DNA of 64,000 nt from contig JAQWMX010000005.1 in the NCBI GenBank assembly GCA_029246545.1, positions 1 to 64,000 of the forward strand, read 5' to 3'. Shown here in pieces: positions 54,283 through 63,900 of the stretch. The stretch's first letter is position 1, and each line of letters begins with the position of its first letter. The stretch comes from Gammaproteobacteria bacterium. GTDB taxonomy: Bacteria > Pseudomonadota > Gammaproteobacteria > Pseudomonadales > Pseudohongiellaceae. Made by a program: the position numbers and the translations under genes. The notes beneath the pieces are model-generated. The model searched no databases. It had not been told where the DNA came from and saw only the letters and a program-made list of their open reading frames with translations.

Positions 54283-55743
54283 ATGAGCAAAAATATTTTT
54301 TGCAAAAGCCTCTTCGCTTTGCTGTTGGTATTCTTCATACCAGCAGCCATAGCACAGCAACAATCTGCTGACCTAAATTCAGACATTGGCGATATTCCAG
54401 AAAATGTCGACGTCGTAATTGATGGCCATGATCTGCCTGAGTCCAGTTTTAGCTTTATGGTGCAGGAAATAGGAGCAAGTGTCCCAATACTTGCTCATAA
54501 TGCTGACACACCTTTCAACCCCGCCTCCTCAATCAAAACTCTTACAACACTTGCAGCCTTAGATACACTTGGCCCAGCATTTAACTGGCAAACTGAATTG
54601 TATGCACTAGGGCCTGTTAGCGACGGCGTATTAGAAGGTGATTTACTGATGAAAGGTGGTGGCGATCCCTTTCTAGTGGAAGATCAACTTAGGAATATGC
54701 TCAAGGCATTGCAACGCACAGGTATAGAACATATCACAGGCAACTTAATTCTAGATGGCAGTTATTTCGACCCCACAGTAGAACAAGGTGAAGTCATCGA
54801 CAACCAAAACGGCCGGTCCTATAACACAGAGCCAAATGCAGTTATTTCTAATTTCCAATCAGTAAATTTCTATTTCCAACCGCACCCAAATGGCAGAGAT
54901 GTGGTGATTCTTACAGACCCACAATTACCTAATTTGAAAATCACCAACCGCCTAAGACTCGTCAATCGTTCTTGTGGTGGCTATCAGCGCGGCGTCAGTT
55001 TTAATCGCAACGACAACGATCCTTCAGAAGTAATTTTTGAAGGTCAATTCCCTTCAGGTTGCACACAATACCGAATGGTTCGAGAAGTGTTGAATGCTCC
55101 TGGTTATACCTTTGGACTTTTTACTCAGCTTTGGGGTGAGCTTGGCGGTCAACTAGATGGCAGCTTGGGGGTCGATACAGTTCCAGAAGAGTTGGAACCT
55201 GTGTTGACATGGAGCTCATTGCCCCTGTCTGATGTGGTCAAATCCATTAATAAGTTCAGCAATAATCTCATGACGCGTCATTTACTCCTCACTCTCGGTG
55301 CAGAAACATTCGGTTCACCTGCAACAGTGGAAAAAGGTGTTGAAGCAATAGAGTCTTATCTAGAAATGAATGGCATGGATAGCTCTCAGTTAATCCTGAG
55401 TAATGGATCTGGGTTATCCAGAGATACACGTATTTCTACAGCTTTAATGAATGAGATTCTGCGCAGTGCTTGGGCTAGTCCCTATATGCCAGAATATGTA
55501 GCTTCGTTGCCCATTAACGGCATGGATGGAACAATGCGCACACGTCTGCGTGGAACCAATATGTCTGGTCGCATGCATATAAAAACGGGATCTTTAAATG
55601 AGGTTTCTGCCATTGCCGGCTTTGTCTATTCCCGCTCTAACAAAACCTATGCTGTGACAGGCATCATCAACCATGAATTGGCTGACCGTGGCCCTGGTGC
55701 TGAGTTGATGGATGCTCTTTTGACCTGGGTTTATCAACAATAA
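54283..55743 (+). CDS. dacB: D-alanyl-D-alanine carboxypeptidase/endopeptidase (PBP4)
   Basis: A 486-residue penicillin-binding protein 4 type (S13) with a signal peptide (cleavage near AIA-Q25). Active-site motifs are SSIK (S82-K85, SxxK) in NPASSIKTLT, SNN in KFSNNLMTRH, and KTG in MHIKTGSLNEVSAI. The inserted domain II/III region (about 150-270) is present as in PBP4. It cleaves D-Ala-D-Ala and cross-bridges of peptidoglycan in the periplasm. It is followed by a 241-base gap with no gene (55744-55984). Confidence 0.95.
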   Translation: MSKNIFCKSLFALLLVFFIPAAIAQQQSADLNSDIGDIPENVDVVIDGHDLPESSFSFMVQEIGASVPILAHNADTPFNPASSIKTLTTLAALDTLGPAFNWQTELYALGPVSDGVLEGDLLMKGGGDPFLVEDQLRNMLKALQRTGIEHITGNLILDGSYFDPTVEQGEVIDNQNGRSYNTEPNAVISNFQSVNFYFQPHPNGRDVVILTDPQLPNLKITNRLRLVNRSCGGYQRGVSFNRNDNDPSEVIFEGQFPSGCTQYRMVREVLNAPGYTFGLFTQLWGELGGQLDGSLGVDTVPEELEPVLTWSSLPLSDVVKSINKFSNNLMTRHLLLTLGAETFGSPATVEKGVEAIESYLEMNGMDSSQLILSNGSGLSRDTRISTALMNEILRSAWASPYMPEYVASLPINGMDGTMRTRLRGTNMSGRMHIKTGSLNEVSAIAGFVYSRSNKTYAVTGIINHELADRGPGAELMDALLTWVYQQ

Positions 55744-55984
55744 TTAAAAAGTTTCCTTGTAAACTAATTGTCTGTTCTCATTTTTTGATGCATATGTTTG
55801 CTTACGGCTAATAGAACATTACAAAGAATAAAAATACTTTACTATTTATTAAACTTTTTTACCGTTTAAATTCACTAAGTGATGAAAGTTCCCACGGTCT
55901 AAAAGCCAGAAATAATCCGATATTTCTTCTCAACCTAACTGAACTGATTTTTACTTTTAACGAAGTTCTAGTAAGTGTAATAGT

Positions 55985-57106
55985 TCAGGGTTTGAGAGTG
56001 TCGACAAACTGCTTAACCCCATCAAACCATGAAGTCTTTTTCGGCGACTGCCGATTACCCTGGCTAGTTTGAATCTCTTCAAACTCAGCCAGAATTTCTT
56101 TTTGGCGTTTGGTTAAATGAATTGGGGTTTCAACTACTACTCGGCAAAGTAAATCACCTTGGCCACCACCACGAACAGGTGTGACACCTTTACCACGCAA
56201 GCGGAATAATTTTCCGGTTTGAGTTTCTGATGGTATTTTTAGTTTAACTTTACATTCTAGTGTTGGTACTTCTAACTCACCACCTAGTGCAGCATCAGTA
56301 AAACTAATTGGAATTTCACAATACAAATCACGGCCATCTCGTTCAAAAATTGAATGTGATTTAACATTCATCTGAACAAACAAGTCACCTGCTGGACCAC
56401 CGTGCAGGCCTGCTTCACCTTCACCGGATAAACGAATTCGATCACCCGTATCTACACCTGCTGGTACTTTGACTGAAAGCGTTTTGTTTTCTTGAACAGC
56501 GCCACGACCGTGACATTTGTGGCAAGGATCTTTAATGGTTTTACCGGCACCCTGACAGCGCGGACAAGTTTGCTGTACAGAAAAAGGGCCCTGACGCATT
56601 CTGACTTGCCCTACACCACCACAAGTAGCACAATCTTCAGGCGTAGTTCCTTCTTTAGCGCCACTGCCGTCACATGTTTTACAGCTTATGCTGGTAGGAA
56701 TACGGATTTTAACATTGGAGCCTTTAACGGCATCTTCCAATTTTAAATCGAGGGTATAACTTAAATCTGTCCCTCTCTGGACATGGGAGCGACCGCCACC
56801 ACCTCCACCGAAAATATCACCAAAGATATCGCCGAATATATCGCCAAAGCCTTGAGAGCCAGCACCACCAAAACCTTGAGGGTTAACACCGTCATGACCA
56901 TATTGATCATAAGCAGCACGTTTTTCACTATCAGAAAGAATTTCGTAAGCTTCGTTGGCTTCTTTAAATTTAGCCTCAGCTTCATCATTATCGGGATTAC
57001 GGTCCGGATGATGTTTCATGGCTACCTTCCGATAGGCCTTTTTAAGCTCCTTTTCGGTGGCACCTTTTTCTACATCCAGAACTTCGTAATAATCTCTTTT
57101 ACTCAT
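55985..57106 (-). CDS. dnaJ: Chaperone protein DnaJ
   Basis: A 373-residue type I Hsp40. The J domain (1-70) has MKHHPDRNP with the HPD triad, the Gly/Phe region (about 75-110) follows, and four zinc repeats are clear: [24 protein letters not shown] and CHKCHGRG. The C-terminal substrate domain is complete. It stimulates DnaK ATP hydrolysis. A strong terminator-like hairpin lies between dnaK and dnaJ, so DnaJ should be made at lower levels than DnaK. Confidence 0.98.
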   Translation of the reverse strand: MSKRDYYEVLDVEKGATEKELKKAYRKVAMKHHPDRNPDNDEAEAKFKEANEAYEILSDSEKRAAYDQYGHDGVNPQGFGGAGSQGFGDIFGDIFGDIFGGGGGGRSHVQRGTDLSYTLDLKLEDAVKGSNVKIRIPTSISCKTCDGSGAKEGTTPEDCATCGGVGQVRMRQGPFSVQQTCPRCQGAGKTIKDPCHKCHGRGAVQENKTLSVKVPAGVDTGDRIRLSGEGEAGLHGGPAGDLFVQMNVKSHSIFERDGRDLYCEIPISFTDAALGGELEVPTLECKVKLKIPSETQTGKLFRLRGKGVTPVRGGGQGDLLCRVVVETPIHLTKRQKEILAEFEEIQTSQGNRQSPKKTSWFDGVKQFVDTLKP

Positions 57107-57123
57107 AGACTGCTCTAAAACCG

Positions 57124-57167
57124 AAAAAAACTAACGTAGGTAAGTGTGGCCCACGTTAGTTTTTTTG
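57124..57167. terminator. Terminator/attenuator between dnaK and dnaJ
   Basis: AAAAAACTAACGT and ACGTTAGTTTTTT pair perfectly over 13 bases around a 15-base loop, with T-tracts on both strands. It lies 42 bases downstream of dnaK and 18 bases before dnaJ. Confidence 0.82.
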
Positions 57168-57208
57168 AAATACTTAAATCTAAGACTGTTTGGTATTAGA
57201 TTCAGTGT

Positions 57209-59194
57209 TTACTTCTCTTCTTCTTTCTCTTCTTCTTTCTCTTCTTCTTTCTCTTCTTCTTTAGCTTCTTCTTTAGCTTCTTCATTAATTTCTTCAAATT
57301 CTGCATCCACTGCATCATCAGAAGCGCTATTTTCTTCACCAGCAGTTTCAGCATCAGGTGCTTCGCCAGCAGCTTGAGCTTCGGCATACATTCGTTGTGC
57401 CAAATCACTAGATGCTTCAGTGAGGCCTTTAGTCTTGGCTTCAATTGCTTCCAAGTCATCACCTTTAAGTGCTTCTTCTAGCTCAGTGATAGCCGCTTCG
57501 ATTTTTTCTTTTTCATCAGCTTCAACTTTATCTTCGGCTTCAGTCAATGTTTTCTTAGTGGCGTGTACTAAACCATCTGCTGTGTTTCTGGCTGTTATTA
57601 GCGCTTCAAATTTCTTATCTTCTTCAGCATGAGATTCAGCATCATTAACCATTTGATCAATTTCATCATCAGATAAACCACTAGACGCTTTAATCACGAT
57701 GGATTGCTTTTTGCCAGTTGCGACATCTTTAGCTGAGACATTCAAAATACCATCAGCATTCAGATCGAAGCTCACTTCAATTTGTGGCATGCCACGCGGA
57801 GAAGGCGGAATATCGGTAAGATCAAAACGACCTAATGATTTATTTTGCGTAGCTTGCTTACGCTCACCTTGCACAACATGAATAGTCACTGCACTTTGAT
57901 TATCTTCGGCGGTTGAGAAAGTTTGATTCTTGCTCACCGGAATAGTTGTATTTTTATCAATCAGCGGCGTAGCTACACCACCTAATGTTTCAATACCTAA
58001 AGATAAAGGCGTCACATCTAACAACAAGACGTCAGTAACATCACCAGCCAATACTGCAGCTTGAATTGACGCACCCATTGCAACAGCTTCATCAGGGTTT
58101 ACATCATGTCTTACTTCTTTACCGAAAAAGTCATTAACTTTTTGTTGTACTAGAGGCATACGAGTCTGGCCACCAACCAAAATTACATCATCGATTTCAG
58201 ATGGTGACAGGTCGGCATCTTTCAACGCAGTTTTCAATGGCGCGATAGTTCGCGCTACTAATTCTTCAACTAAAGATTCCAGTTTGGTGCGAGTTAGTTT
58301 TACAACTAAATGCTTAGGTCCGCTGGCGTCAGCAGTAATATAAGGTAGATTTACTTCTGTTGACTGTGCAGAAGATAATTCAATTTTGGCTTTTTCAGCA
58401 GCTTCTTTAAGACGCTGTAAAGCTAATGGATCATTGTGTAAATCCATGCCGCTCTCTTTCTTGAACTCATCCGCTAAGAAATCAATTAGACGTAAATCAA
58501 AATCTTCACCACCTAAGAAAGTATCACCATTGGTAGAAAGCACCTCGAAAGAATGCTCTCCGTCAGTCTCGGCAATTTCAATAATGGAAATATCAAAGGT
58601 ACCACCACCTAAGTCATAAACAGCAATAGTGGAATCGCCACCTTTTTTGTCCATGCCATACGCAAGTGCTGCCGCAGTTGGCTCATTTATGATACGTTTA
58701 ACATCAAGGCCAGCAATCTTACCGGCATCTTTAGTTGCTTGACGTTGTGAGTCGTTGAAATAAGCAGGTACAGTAACCACCGCTTCAGTGACTGTTTCGC
58801 CAAGGTAATCCTCAGCAGTCTTTTTCATTTTCATTAAGACTTGCGCAGAAATTTGTGGAGGCGCCATTTTCTCGCCGCGCACTTCTACCCAAGCATCGCC
58901 ATTATCAGCTTCAACAATTTTGTAAGGCACCATTTTGATGTCTTTTTGTACTACATCATCTTTGAACTGACGACCAATCAATCGTTTGATAGCAAACAGT
59001 GTGTTGTTTGGGTTGGTAACAGCCTGACGTTTAGCTGGTTGACCAACTAATGTTTCGCCATCGTCTGTGTAAGCAATAATTGACGGCGTGGTGCGATCAC
59101 CCTCGGCATTTTCAATTACCTTAGATTTACCGCCATCCAGTACTGCTACACAGGAGTTGGTAGTTCCTAAGTCTATGCCTATAATTTTGCCCAT
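57209..59194 (-). CDS. dnaK: Molecular chaperone DnaK (Hsp70)
   Basis: A 661-residue Hsp70. The ATPase domain begins [17 protein letters not shown] and has [12 protein letters not shown] and [11 protein letters not shown]. The substrate-binding domain starts after [19 protein letters not shown]. Enterobacterial DnaK is about 638 residues and ends with EEVKDKK. Here the last 30 residues are a low-complexity run of EEAK and EEEK units, encoded by 12-base DNA repeats, and the EEV-type end is not present. It lies between grpE and dnaJ and is preceded by a heat-shock promoter. Confidence 0.98.
   Translation of the reverse strand: MGKIIGIDLGTTNSCVAVLDGGKSKVIENAEGDRTTPSIIAYTDDGETLVGQPAKRQAVTNPNNTLFAIKRLIGRQFKDDVVQKDIKMVPYKIVEADNGDAWVEVRGEKMAPPQISAQVLMKMKKTAEDYLGETVTEAVVTVPAYFNDSQRQATKDAGKIAGLDVKRIINEPTAAALAYGMDKKGGDSTIAVYDLGGGTFDISIIEIAETDGEHSFEVLSTNGDTFLGGEDFDLRLIDFLADEFKKESGMDLHNDPLALQRLKEAAEKAKIELSSAQSTEVNLPYITADASGPKHLVVKLTRTKLESLVEELVARTIAPLKTALKDADLSPSEIDDVILVGGQTRMPLVQQKVNDFFGKEVRHDVNPDEAVAMGASIQAAVLAGDVTDVLLLDVTPLSLGIETLGGVATPLIDKNTTIPVSKNQTFSTAEDNQSAVTIHVVQGERKQATQNKSLGRFDLTDIPPSPRGMPQIEVSFDLNADGILNVSAKDVATGKKQSIVIKASSGLSDDEIDQMVNDAESHAEEDKKFEALITARNTADGLVHATKKTLTEAEDKVEADEKEKIEAAITELEEALKGDDLEAIEAKTKGLTEASSDLAQRMYAEAQAAGEAPDAETAGEENSASDDAVDAEFEEINEEAKEEAKEEEKEEEKEEEKEEEK
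57212..57285 (-). repeat. 12-base tandem repeat encoding the DnaK tail
   Basis: About four copies of a 12-base unit (TCTTCTTTCTCT on the plus strand) followed by two diverged TTCTTCTTTAGC copies encode the C-terminal EEEK/EEAK repeats of DnaK. Slippage at such a tract can change the tail length without breaking the frame. Confidence 0.8.
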
Positions 59195-59277
59195 AATCTT
59201 ATCTCTCCAGTTAATTCAATCAGTGCATATCTGAAAAACAGCTTTAGCACTTTTATACTTCTACTTTATGCTTATAT

Positions 59278-59305
59278 ATATTGGCCCTTTCCTTTATTTT
59301 TCAAG
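59278..59305 (-). promoter_or_regulatory. Probable sigma-32 promoter of dnaK
   Basis: On the minus strand CTTGAAA (59299-59305) is followed after 13 bases by GCCAATAT (59278-59285). The -35 is perfect and the -10 matches five of the seven defined positions of CCCCATNT. It is about 84 bases upstream of the dnaK ATG. Confidence 0.65.
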
Positions 59306-59373
59306 GACCTTCTTTAATCTTCTTAGCAGTTTCTTTCAAAATGCCTTGTCTTGGCGAGTTCAGTCATTTTGAA

Positions 59374-59964
59374 TTATTTTGAAACTATCACCATAGCCGG
59401 TCGGATTACTCGACCACTAAGGCTATAGCCTTTCTGTACAACAGTAATAACTGTATTCGGCTCAACATCAGGGTTTTCCACCATAGAAATAGCTTGATGT
59501 AGTAAAGGATCAAACGGTTCTCCCTGCGGATCGATCTGCTCAATAGAATGCTTATTAAGAACAGCTAAAAACTCTTTAATAGTGAGTTCAATGCCTTCAC
59601 ATAGTGCTTTTACACTCTCTTCTTCAGGGTCTTCGACAGCTTGCAATGCACGTTCCATGTTATCCATCACGTTCAACAGATCAGTGCTGAATTTTTCCAA
59701 GGCGTATTTATGTGCCTTTTCAACATCTGCTTCAGCGCGGCGTCGCATATTCTGAACTTCAGCATGCGCTCTCATCACTGTATCTTGCTGTTCTGCTAAT
59801 GCCGCAGATACTGCTTCATCAATAGCTGCCTGTACTTCAGAATCAACTTCGGAACCTTGTTCTTCGTCACTATCTGTCGCATCTTCTTGTTCGACAGCCT
59901 CAGTGTTTTCCGACTCCGGCTCCTGACTATCTTCCTTCTTCTTGGAAGCTTCCTCTTCAGCCAT
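59374..59964 (-). CDS. grpE: Nucleotide exchange factor GrpE
   Basis: A 196-residue GrpE that releases ADP from DnaK. A long acidic N-terminal tail (about 50 residues, Glu/Asp-rich) precedes the coiled coil (VMRAHAEVQNMRRRAEADVEKAHKYALEKF), and the C-terminal beta domain has EPFDPLLHQAISMV and GYSLSGRVIRPAMVIVSK. The start at 59964 is chosen because GGAGGAA lies six bases before that ATG; four codons upstream there is only a TTG inside the ribosome site. Confidence 0.96.
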   Translation of the reverse strand: MAEEEASKKKEDSQEPESENTEAVEQEDATDSDEEQGSEVDSEVQAAIDEAVSAALAEQQDTVMRAHAEVQNMRRRAEADVEKAHKYALEKFSTDLLNVMDNMERALQAVEDPEEESVKALCEGIELTIKEFLAVLNKHSIEQIDPQGEPFDPLLHQAISMVENPDVEPNTVITVVQKGYSLSGRVIRPAMVIVSK

Positions 59965-60013
59965 GCTTTCCTCCAAATAAACTTTTAGTTATTACACAAA
60001 TTGACTAGACGCT

Positions 60014-60041
60014 ATATGGGGTCGTGCTTGAGGCTTTCAAG
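60014..60041 (-). promoter_or_regulatory. Sigma-32 heat-shock promoter of grpE
   Basis: On the minus strand CTTGAAA (60035-60041) and CCCCATAT (60014-60021) are separated by 13 bases, an exact match to the heat-shock consensus CTTGAAA-13-CCCCATNT. It lies about 50 bases before the grpE ATG and indicates RpoH control of the chaperone set. Confidence 0.9.
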
Positions 60042-60117
60042 AGAAAAACAAAGAAAAATAAGCATCGAAAGACAAATCAATTATGTACTACAATTCAGCT
60101 AGACTTTTAGGAAGCTT

Positions 60118-61782
60118 ATGCTTAGCCAACTTACCATCAGTAATTACGCCATCGTTGAACAACTCGACCTCGAACTGAAGTCGGGTATGACGGTTATTAC
60201 TGGTGAAACAGGCGCTGGTAAATCCATTATGTTGGATGCTTTGGCTTTAACTTTGGGTGATCGTGCAGATAAAGACGTCATCCAACCAGGTCAGGACAAA
60301 ACAGAAATTTGCGCCAGTTTCGATATAAAATCTAATACTCAGGCCCAACATTGGCTAAAAGAGCAGGATTACATCGCCGATGATGAATGCATACTGCGTA
60401 GAGTAGTCACAGCCGAAGGTCGCTCCAAGGCATATATTAATGGCAGTCCCGTAACTTTAAATGAGCTCAAACAACTCGGCGAGATGCTGGTTGATATCCA
60501 TAGCCAGCATGAACATCAATCCTTATTAAAAACCAGCACACATCAACGCCTATTAGATGACTACTACGGAACAAGTGATTTAGCTCGCCAAGTCGAAGAA
60601 GCCGCACAAACTTGGCGTTCACATCATCTTAAGCTGGAAGAGTTAGAAAACCTGGCTGAAGAGCATAATGCCCGTTTTGAATTACAGCATTATCAATTAA
60701 AAGAATTGAATGAATTAAATCTGACGACGGATGAATACCCGACTTTAGAAGATGAGCATCAGCAACTTAATCATGCCGAAAGCATACTTAGTTCGCTACA
60801 GGCTGCTATTGAGTTATGCAGAGACAATGATGAGCAAAATATTCAGGCAACTTTGGGCCAAGTTAAGACAATTTTGGAAGATATGCCCTACTGTAGTCCC
60901 AGTATGGAAACCGCTTATGAATTGCTCAGTACAGCACTAATTCAGGTTGAAGAAGCCAGTAGCGAGTTAGGCCAGGCCGCGGATGGTATTGATATGAATC
61001 CAGCTCGTTTAGAAGAGCTAGACGACAGATTAACTGCTATTCATCAGCTTGCTCGTAAACATAAGGTGAAACCTGAGGAACTACCTGCTTTCCATCATCA
61101 ACTACAAGATGAAATGGGATCAGCCAGCTCAGCCGATGAACAAATTGAAAAACTTAAACAAGAACTAAAGGAATTTGAATCTGCTTATCATGAGTTAGCC
61201 GATGATCTCAGTAAGAAACGCAGTAGCGGCGCTGGAAAATTATCCAAAGCCATTAATGTGCAATTGAAAAAATTGGATATGGATTCAGCCAATTTCAGTG
61301 TTGCTTTAAACACCGATGCAGCCAGCACTCCTAATACTAAGGGTAATGAGAAAATTGAATTTTTAGTTAGCACCAATCCAGGTCAAAGCCCTAAACCATT
61401 AATTAAAATAGCCTCAGGCGGTGAGCTTTCAAGAATCAGCCTGGCTATACAAGTAGTCACAGCACAAACCTCATCAATTCCTTCTCTTATTTTTGACGAA
61501 GTTGATGTTGGTATCGGTGGTACGGTTGCTATAACAGTTGGTGAATTATTAAGGCAGCTGGGTGATAAAGGTCAAGTCCTTTGTGTCACCCATCAAGCAC
61601 AAGTTGCCAGTCAGGGACATCATCATCTTTATGTCAGTAAACTTGCCGGTAAGAATTCAATCAGCACCAAAGTCAGCGAACTTGGTGGCGAAGAACAAGT
61701 TATCGAAATCGCCCGTATGCTGGGCGGCAATGCAGAAAACGAAAGCTCAATGGCACATGCCAGAGAAATGATGGCGTCTTAA
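60118..61782 (+). CDS. recN: DNA repair protein RecN
   Basis: A 554-residue SMC-like ATPase acting in double-strand-break repair. The N-terminal ATP-binding part has GETGAGKSIMLDAL (Walker A) and the opening LSQLTISNYAIVEQLDLEL. The middle (about 150-370) is a Leu/Glu/Gln-rich coiled coil. The C-terminal part has ASGGELSRISLA (signature) and LIFDEVDVGIGG (Walker B), then CVTHQAQVASQGHHH. AGGAAG precedes the start. I do not see a clear LexA box (CTG-N10-CAG) in the upstream 140 bases, though recN is SOS-controlled in many relatives. Divergent from grpE, as usual. Confidence 0.96.
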   Translation: MLSQLTISNYAIVEQLDLELKSGMTVITGETGAGKSIMLDALALTLGDRADKDVIQPGQDKTEICASFDIKSNTQAQHWLKEQDYIADDECILRRVVTAEGRSKAYINGSPVTLNELKQLGEMLVDIHSQHEHQSLLKTSTHQRLLDDYYGTSDLARQVEEAAQTWRSHHLKLEELENLAEEHNARFELQHYQLKELNELNLTTDEYPTLEDEHQQLNHAESILSSLQAAIELCRDNDEQNIQATLGQVKTILEDMPYCSPSMETAYELLSTALIQVEEASSELGQAADGIDMNPARLEELDDRLTAIHQLARKHKVKPEELPAFHHQLQDEMGSASSADEQIEKLKQELKEFESAYHELADDLSKKRSSGAGKLSKAINVQLKKLDMDSANFSVALNTDAASTPNTKGNEKIEFLVSTNPGQSPKPLIKIASGGELSRISLAIQVVTAQTSSIPSLIFDEVDVGIGGTVAITVGELLRQLGDKGQVLCVTHQAQVASQGHHHLYVSKLAGKNSISTKVSELGGEEQVIEIARMLGGNAENESSMAHAREMMAS

Positions 61783-61784
61783 AC

Positions 61785-61807
61785 CCTCAATTCTGAGGTG
61801 TTTTGAT
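61785..61807 (+). terminator. Weak terminator after recN
   Basis: CCTCA-ATTC-TGAGG forms a 5-bp stem right after the recN stop, followed by TGTTTTGATTT. The stem is short, so it is a modest candidate. Confidence 0.4.
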
Positions 61808-61843
61808 TTAATTGTTGATGAAATTCTTCACAAGCGATGGTCA

Positions 61844-62077
61844 GACGAGGCAAAAGTGCTTTTTTATGAATGAGCTTACCTAAGAGTGAAAGATTGAAAA
61901 TCAGTTATGAACGCAGGTTAGTCGAACGTGACAAAATTAATTGTGTCATGAGCGAAGCTCAAGCAAGCGCAATCTTAAACTTAAATCCGTTATGAACGCA
62001 GGCTAGTCAAGGCGTGAGTGCCTTTTAAAAAGCGGAGTTTACTAGAACAGTAAATGAGTATTTTTAAAAGCGCTCAC
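61844..62077. repeat. Repeat-rich intergenic region between recN and fur
   Basis: The 323-base gap has no gene but much structure. Copy B of the dispersed repeat is at 61844-61881 (copy A at 9069). A near-perfect palindrome TGACA...TGTCA sits at 61929-61948. GTTATGAACGCAGG(T/C)TAGTC occurs twice (61904-61923, 61989-62008) with 85-base spacing. A long hairpin (62014-62077) has GTGAGTGCC-TTTTAAAAA against TTTTTAAAAGCGCTCAC, with an inner TTTACT/AGTAAA stem. It looks like a nested array of mobile intergenic repeats. Confidence 0.6.
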
Positions 62078-62105
62078 AACGAAGAATAGGCAAGTGCAAT
62101 AGGAT

Positions 62106-62519
62106 TTACTGGCAATCCTTGCAAAGACCGTAGATATATAAGGAATGGTCGCTAATGGTATAACCCTTCGAAGAGGCCTGTTTCAGCTGCTGAGCTTCAA
62201 TAATTTCATCATAAAACTCTTCAACTTTGCCGCATTTGGTACAAACGATATGATCGTGATGATCTTCGGTCATCATTTCAAATACGGAATGACCACCTTC
62301 AAAATGATGGCGCATTACTAGCCCTGCGGCTTCAAATTGGGTAAGCACCCTATAGACTGTGGCTAATCCAACATCTTCATCAGCATCTCGTAGCGCTTTA
62401 TAGACATCTTCTGCACTCATATGCCGCTCTTCGGAAGCTTCGAGGATCTGCATTATTTTGACTCGTGGTAATGTGACTTTAAGCCCTGCATTACGGAGTT
62501 CCTGATTTTCACCTGACAT
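62106..62519 (-). CDS. fur: Ferric uptake regulator Fur
   Basis: A 137-residue Fur, an iron-responsive repressor. The winged helix covers about residues 1-80 (NAGLKVTLPRVKIMQILEASEERHMSAEDVYKAL, then GLATVYRVLTQFEAAGLV). The metal sites include HHFEGGHSVFEM and HHDHIVCTKCGKVEEF, and a second Cys pair CKDC occurs at the C-terminus. The order recN-fur-bamE matches that of pseudomonads and relatives. fur and bamE are divergent over a 133-base AT-rich gap; I see no convincing Fur box there. Confidence 0.97.
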   Translation of the reverse strand: MSGENQELRNAGLKVTLPRVKIMQILEASEERHMSAEDVYKALRDADEDVGLATVYRVLTQFEAAGLVMRHHFEGGHSVFEMMTEDHHDHIVCTKCGKVEEFYDEIIEAQQLKQASSKGYTISDHSLYIYGLCKDCQ

Positions 62520-62652
62520 TAATTTACACCCTCATATTACTAATATCGTATAAAAAGTACTTTATTCATCATTCATTAATAGATGTATCTGTAACATCAA
62601 CTTTGTTTTCGGTATTATGCCTGTCCACAAAACTAAGTAAAGGTTAACCCAG

Positions 62653-63024
62653 TTGAATAAGCTGTTCCTCATAATTTCAATTTTAATGCTTAGCGCATGC
62701 GGTAATTCCCCAATGAGCTTTCCGGGGGTCTATCGTCTGGATATTCCTCAGGGCAACCTTATTAGCCAAGATCAGGTTGATCAATTGCGTCCGGGTCTAA
62801 CTAAACGCCAAGTGAATTTCATTATGGGTACACCTTTAATCCAAGATACCTTTGATCAGGACCGCTGGGATTACATCTACAGTTTTCAGCCTGGTGGTGG
62901 AGAGCGGGTACAAGAAAGAATCAGTATTTACTTTGATGACAATGGATTTATGACGCGTTTTGATGGTGATTTTGAACAAACACCGGAAAATGATCAGTTC
63001 GGCGAGATTACTGCTACCCAATAG
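62653..63024 (+). CDS. bamE: Outer membrane protein assembly factor BamE (SmpA/OmlA)
   Basis: A 123-residue lipoprotein of the BAM complex, which inserts beta-barrel proteins in the outer membrane. The lipobox is LSAC (Cys16). The BamE signatures [40 protein letters not shown] and [11 protein letters not shown] are clear. The start is TTG, with AAAGG about nine bases upstream, because the leader begins there and no ATG is available. Divergent from fur, convergent with rnfH, as in relatives. Confidence 0.96.
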   Translation: MNKLFLIISILMLSACGNSPMSFPGVYRLDIPQGNLISQDQVDQLRPGLTKRQVNFIMGTPLIQDTFDQDRWDYIYSFQPGGGERVQERISIYFDDNGFMTRFDGDFEQTPENDQFGEITATQ

Positions 63025-63041
63025 ACTTAAAAACAGGCTGC

Positions 63042-63467
63042 TTATTTAGCCCGCTTCTTTCTTAATTCGACCTTATGCTCTTCTTTTGCCTTAGCTATTT
63101 CTTTAGCGCTTTCTTTTCGAGCTTTTGTAACTTTTTCCATCCTGGCTTGTTTGGGACCTATTAACAAAGGTCGATAAACTTCTACTCGGTCTTTTTGCTC
63201 TAGTTTATATTCATTTGGCAAAGGTAAATGTTTGCCATCTAGCAACTTTGAAAAAATACCCATCTTGGCTTCTTTAATATTTATCTGTGGATACTTAGTT
63301 GTTAAGCCCGACGCCAGCACTGCAGCCAGCGCTGTGGTGCCTTTTTTTACTAATAAGGTTATAAGCTCTTGTTTCTCTGGCAAAGCATAGGCGACTTCCA
63401 CCTCTATAGATCTAGTCTTTGCTATTTCATCAATACCTAGCTCTTCACTCTCATCACTCTCATCCAT
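63042..63467 (-). CDS. rnfH: RnfH family protein (ubiquitin-like fold)
   Basis: About 141 residues. The central 90 residues have the RnfH/UPF0125 pattern IEVEVAYALPEKQELITLLVKKGTT and LEQKDRVEVYRPLLIGPKQARMEK, a beta-grasp fold. The C-terminal 35 residues are a Lys/Glu-rich tail. The start at 63467 overlaps the end of ratA by eight bases (ATGGATGA), so translation is coupled; a frame ten codons longer lies inside ratA. The molecular function is not established, although the ratA-rnfH pairing is widely conserved. Confidence 0.92.
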   Translation of the reverse strand: MDESDESEELGIDEIAKTRSIEVEVAYALPEKQELITLLVKKGTTALAAVLASGLTTKYPQINIKEAKMGIFSKLLDGKHLPLPNEYKLEQKDRVEVYRPLLIGPKQARMEKVTKARKESAKEIAKAKEEHKVELRKKRAK

Positions 63468-63891
63468 AAAGTTTATCCGCTCTTTTACAAACTGCATTGA
63501 CTAAATTCTTACAAGAAGAATCAAACAAATTTTTTAATGCCAAGTCGAGCAAACCAGATTTAAATTCAAAGGACATATCTAAACTGACCTTACAGGCATC
63601 TTTAGTTAAGGCATCGAAGGTCCAGCAAGCATCAAAATGTTTGAAAGGTCCATCGACTAAGACCATCTGCATGGTCTCAGGTGAATTTAAAATATTTTTT
63701 GTCGAAAAAGAATACTTAAAACCTGCCTTGCCTAAATCTAAACGCGCAAGCACTTCAGATTCAGACTGGCTCAACACCTCTGCACCAAGACATCCATCCA
63801 TAAATTTAGGGTACGAAGCAATATCGTTGACTAGATCAAACATGGCCTGAGCGGAATAAGGCAGCAAGGCACTTTGTTGAATATGGGCCAC
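63460..63891 (-). CDS. ratA: RatA family START-like protein (coenzyme Q-binding Coq10-like)
   Basis: A 143-residue polyketide-cyclase/START-like protein, opening MAHIQQSALLPYSAQAMFDLVNDIASYPKFMDGCLGAEV and ending in NLFDSSCKNLVNAVCKRADKLYG. It is the bacterial homologue of Coq10, so ubiquinone handling is a likely role. The E. coli member was also described as RatA, an inhibitor of 70S formation, but that role is contested. It is directly upstream of and overlaps rnfH. The usual divergent smpB is not within the window. Confidence 0.92.
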   Translation of the reverse strand: MAHIQQSALLPYSAQAMFDLVNDIASYPKFMDGCLGAEVLSQSESEVLARLDLGKAGFKYSFSTKNILNSPETMQMVLVDGPFKHFDACWTFDALTKDACKVSLDMSFEFKSGLLDLALKNLFDSSCKNLVNAVCKRADKLYG

Positions 63892-63900
63892 GGTTAGAGT

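Noticed and set aside
57144-57462. Ser-rich and Lys-rich frames over the dnaK 3' end
   Set aside because: They are alternative readings of the 12-base repeat that encodes the DnaK EEEK tail and have no ribosome site or family resemblance.
59977-60117. LexA box upstream of recN
   Set aside because: No CTG-N10-CAG with the expected flanks was found by eye.
62520-62652. Fur box in the fur-bamE divergent gap
   Set aside because: The gap is AT-rich but I could not find a convincing 19-base inverted GATAAT-type match.
63042-63891. ratA-rnfH as a toxin-antitoxin pair
   Set aside because: RatA is a Coq10-like START protein, the pair is conserved in housekeeping context, and the toxin role is disputed.
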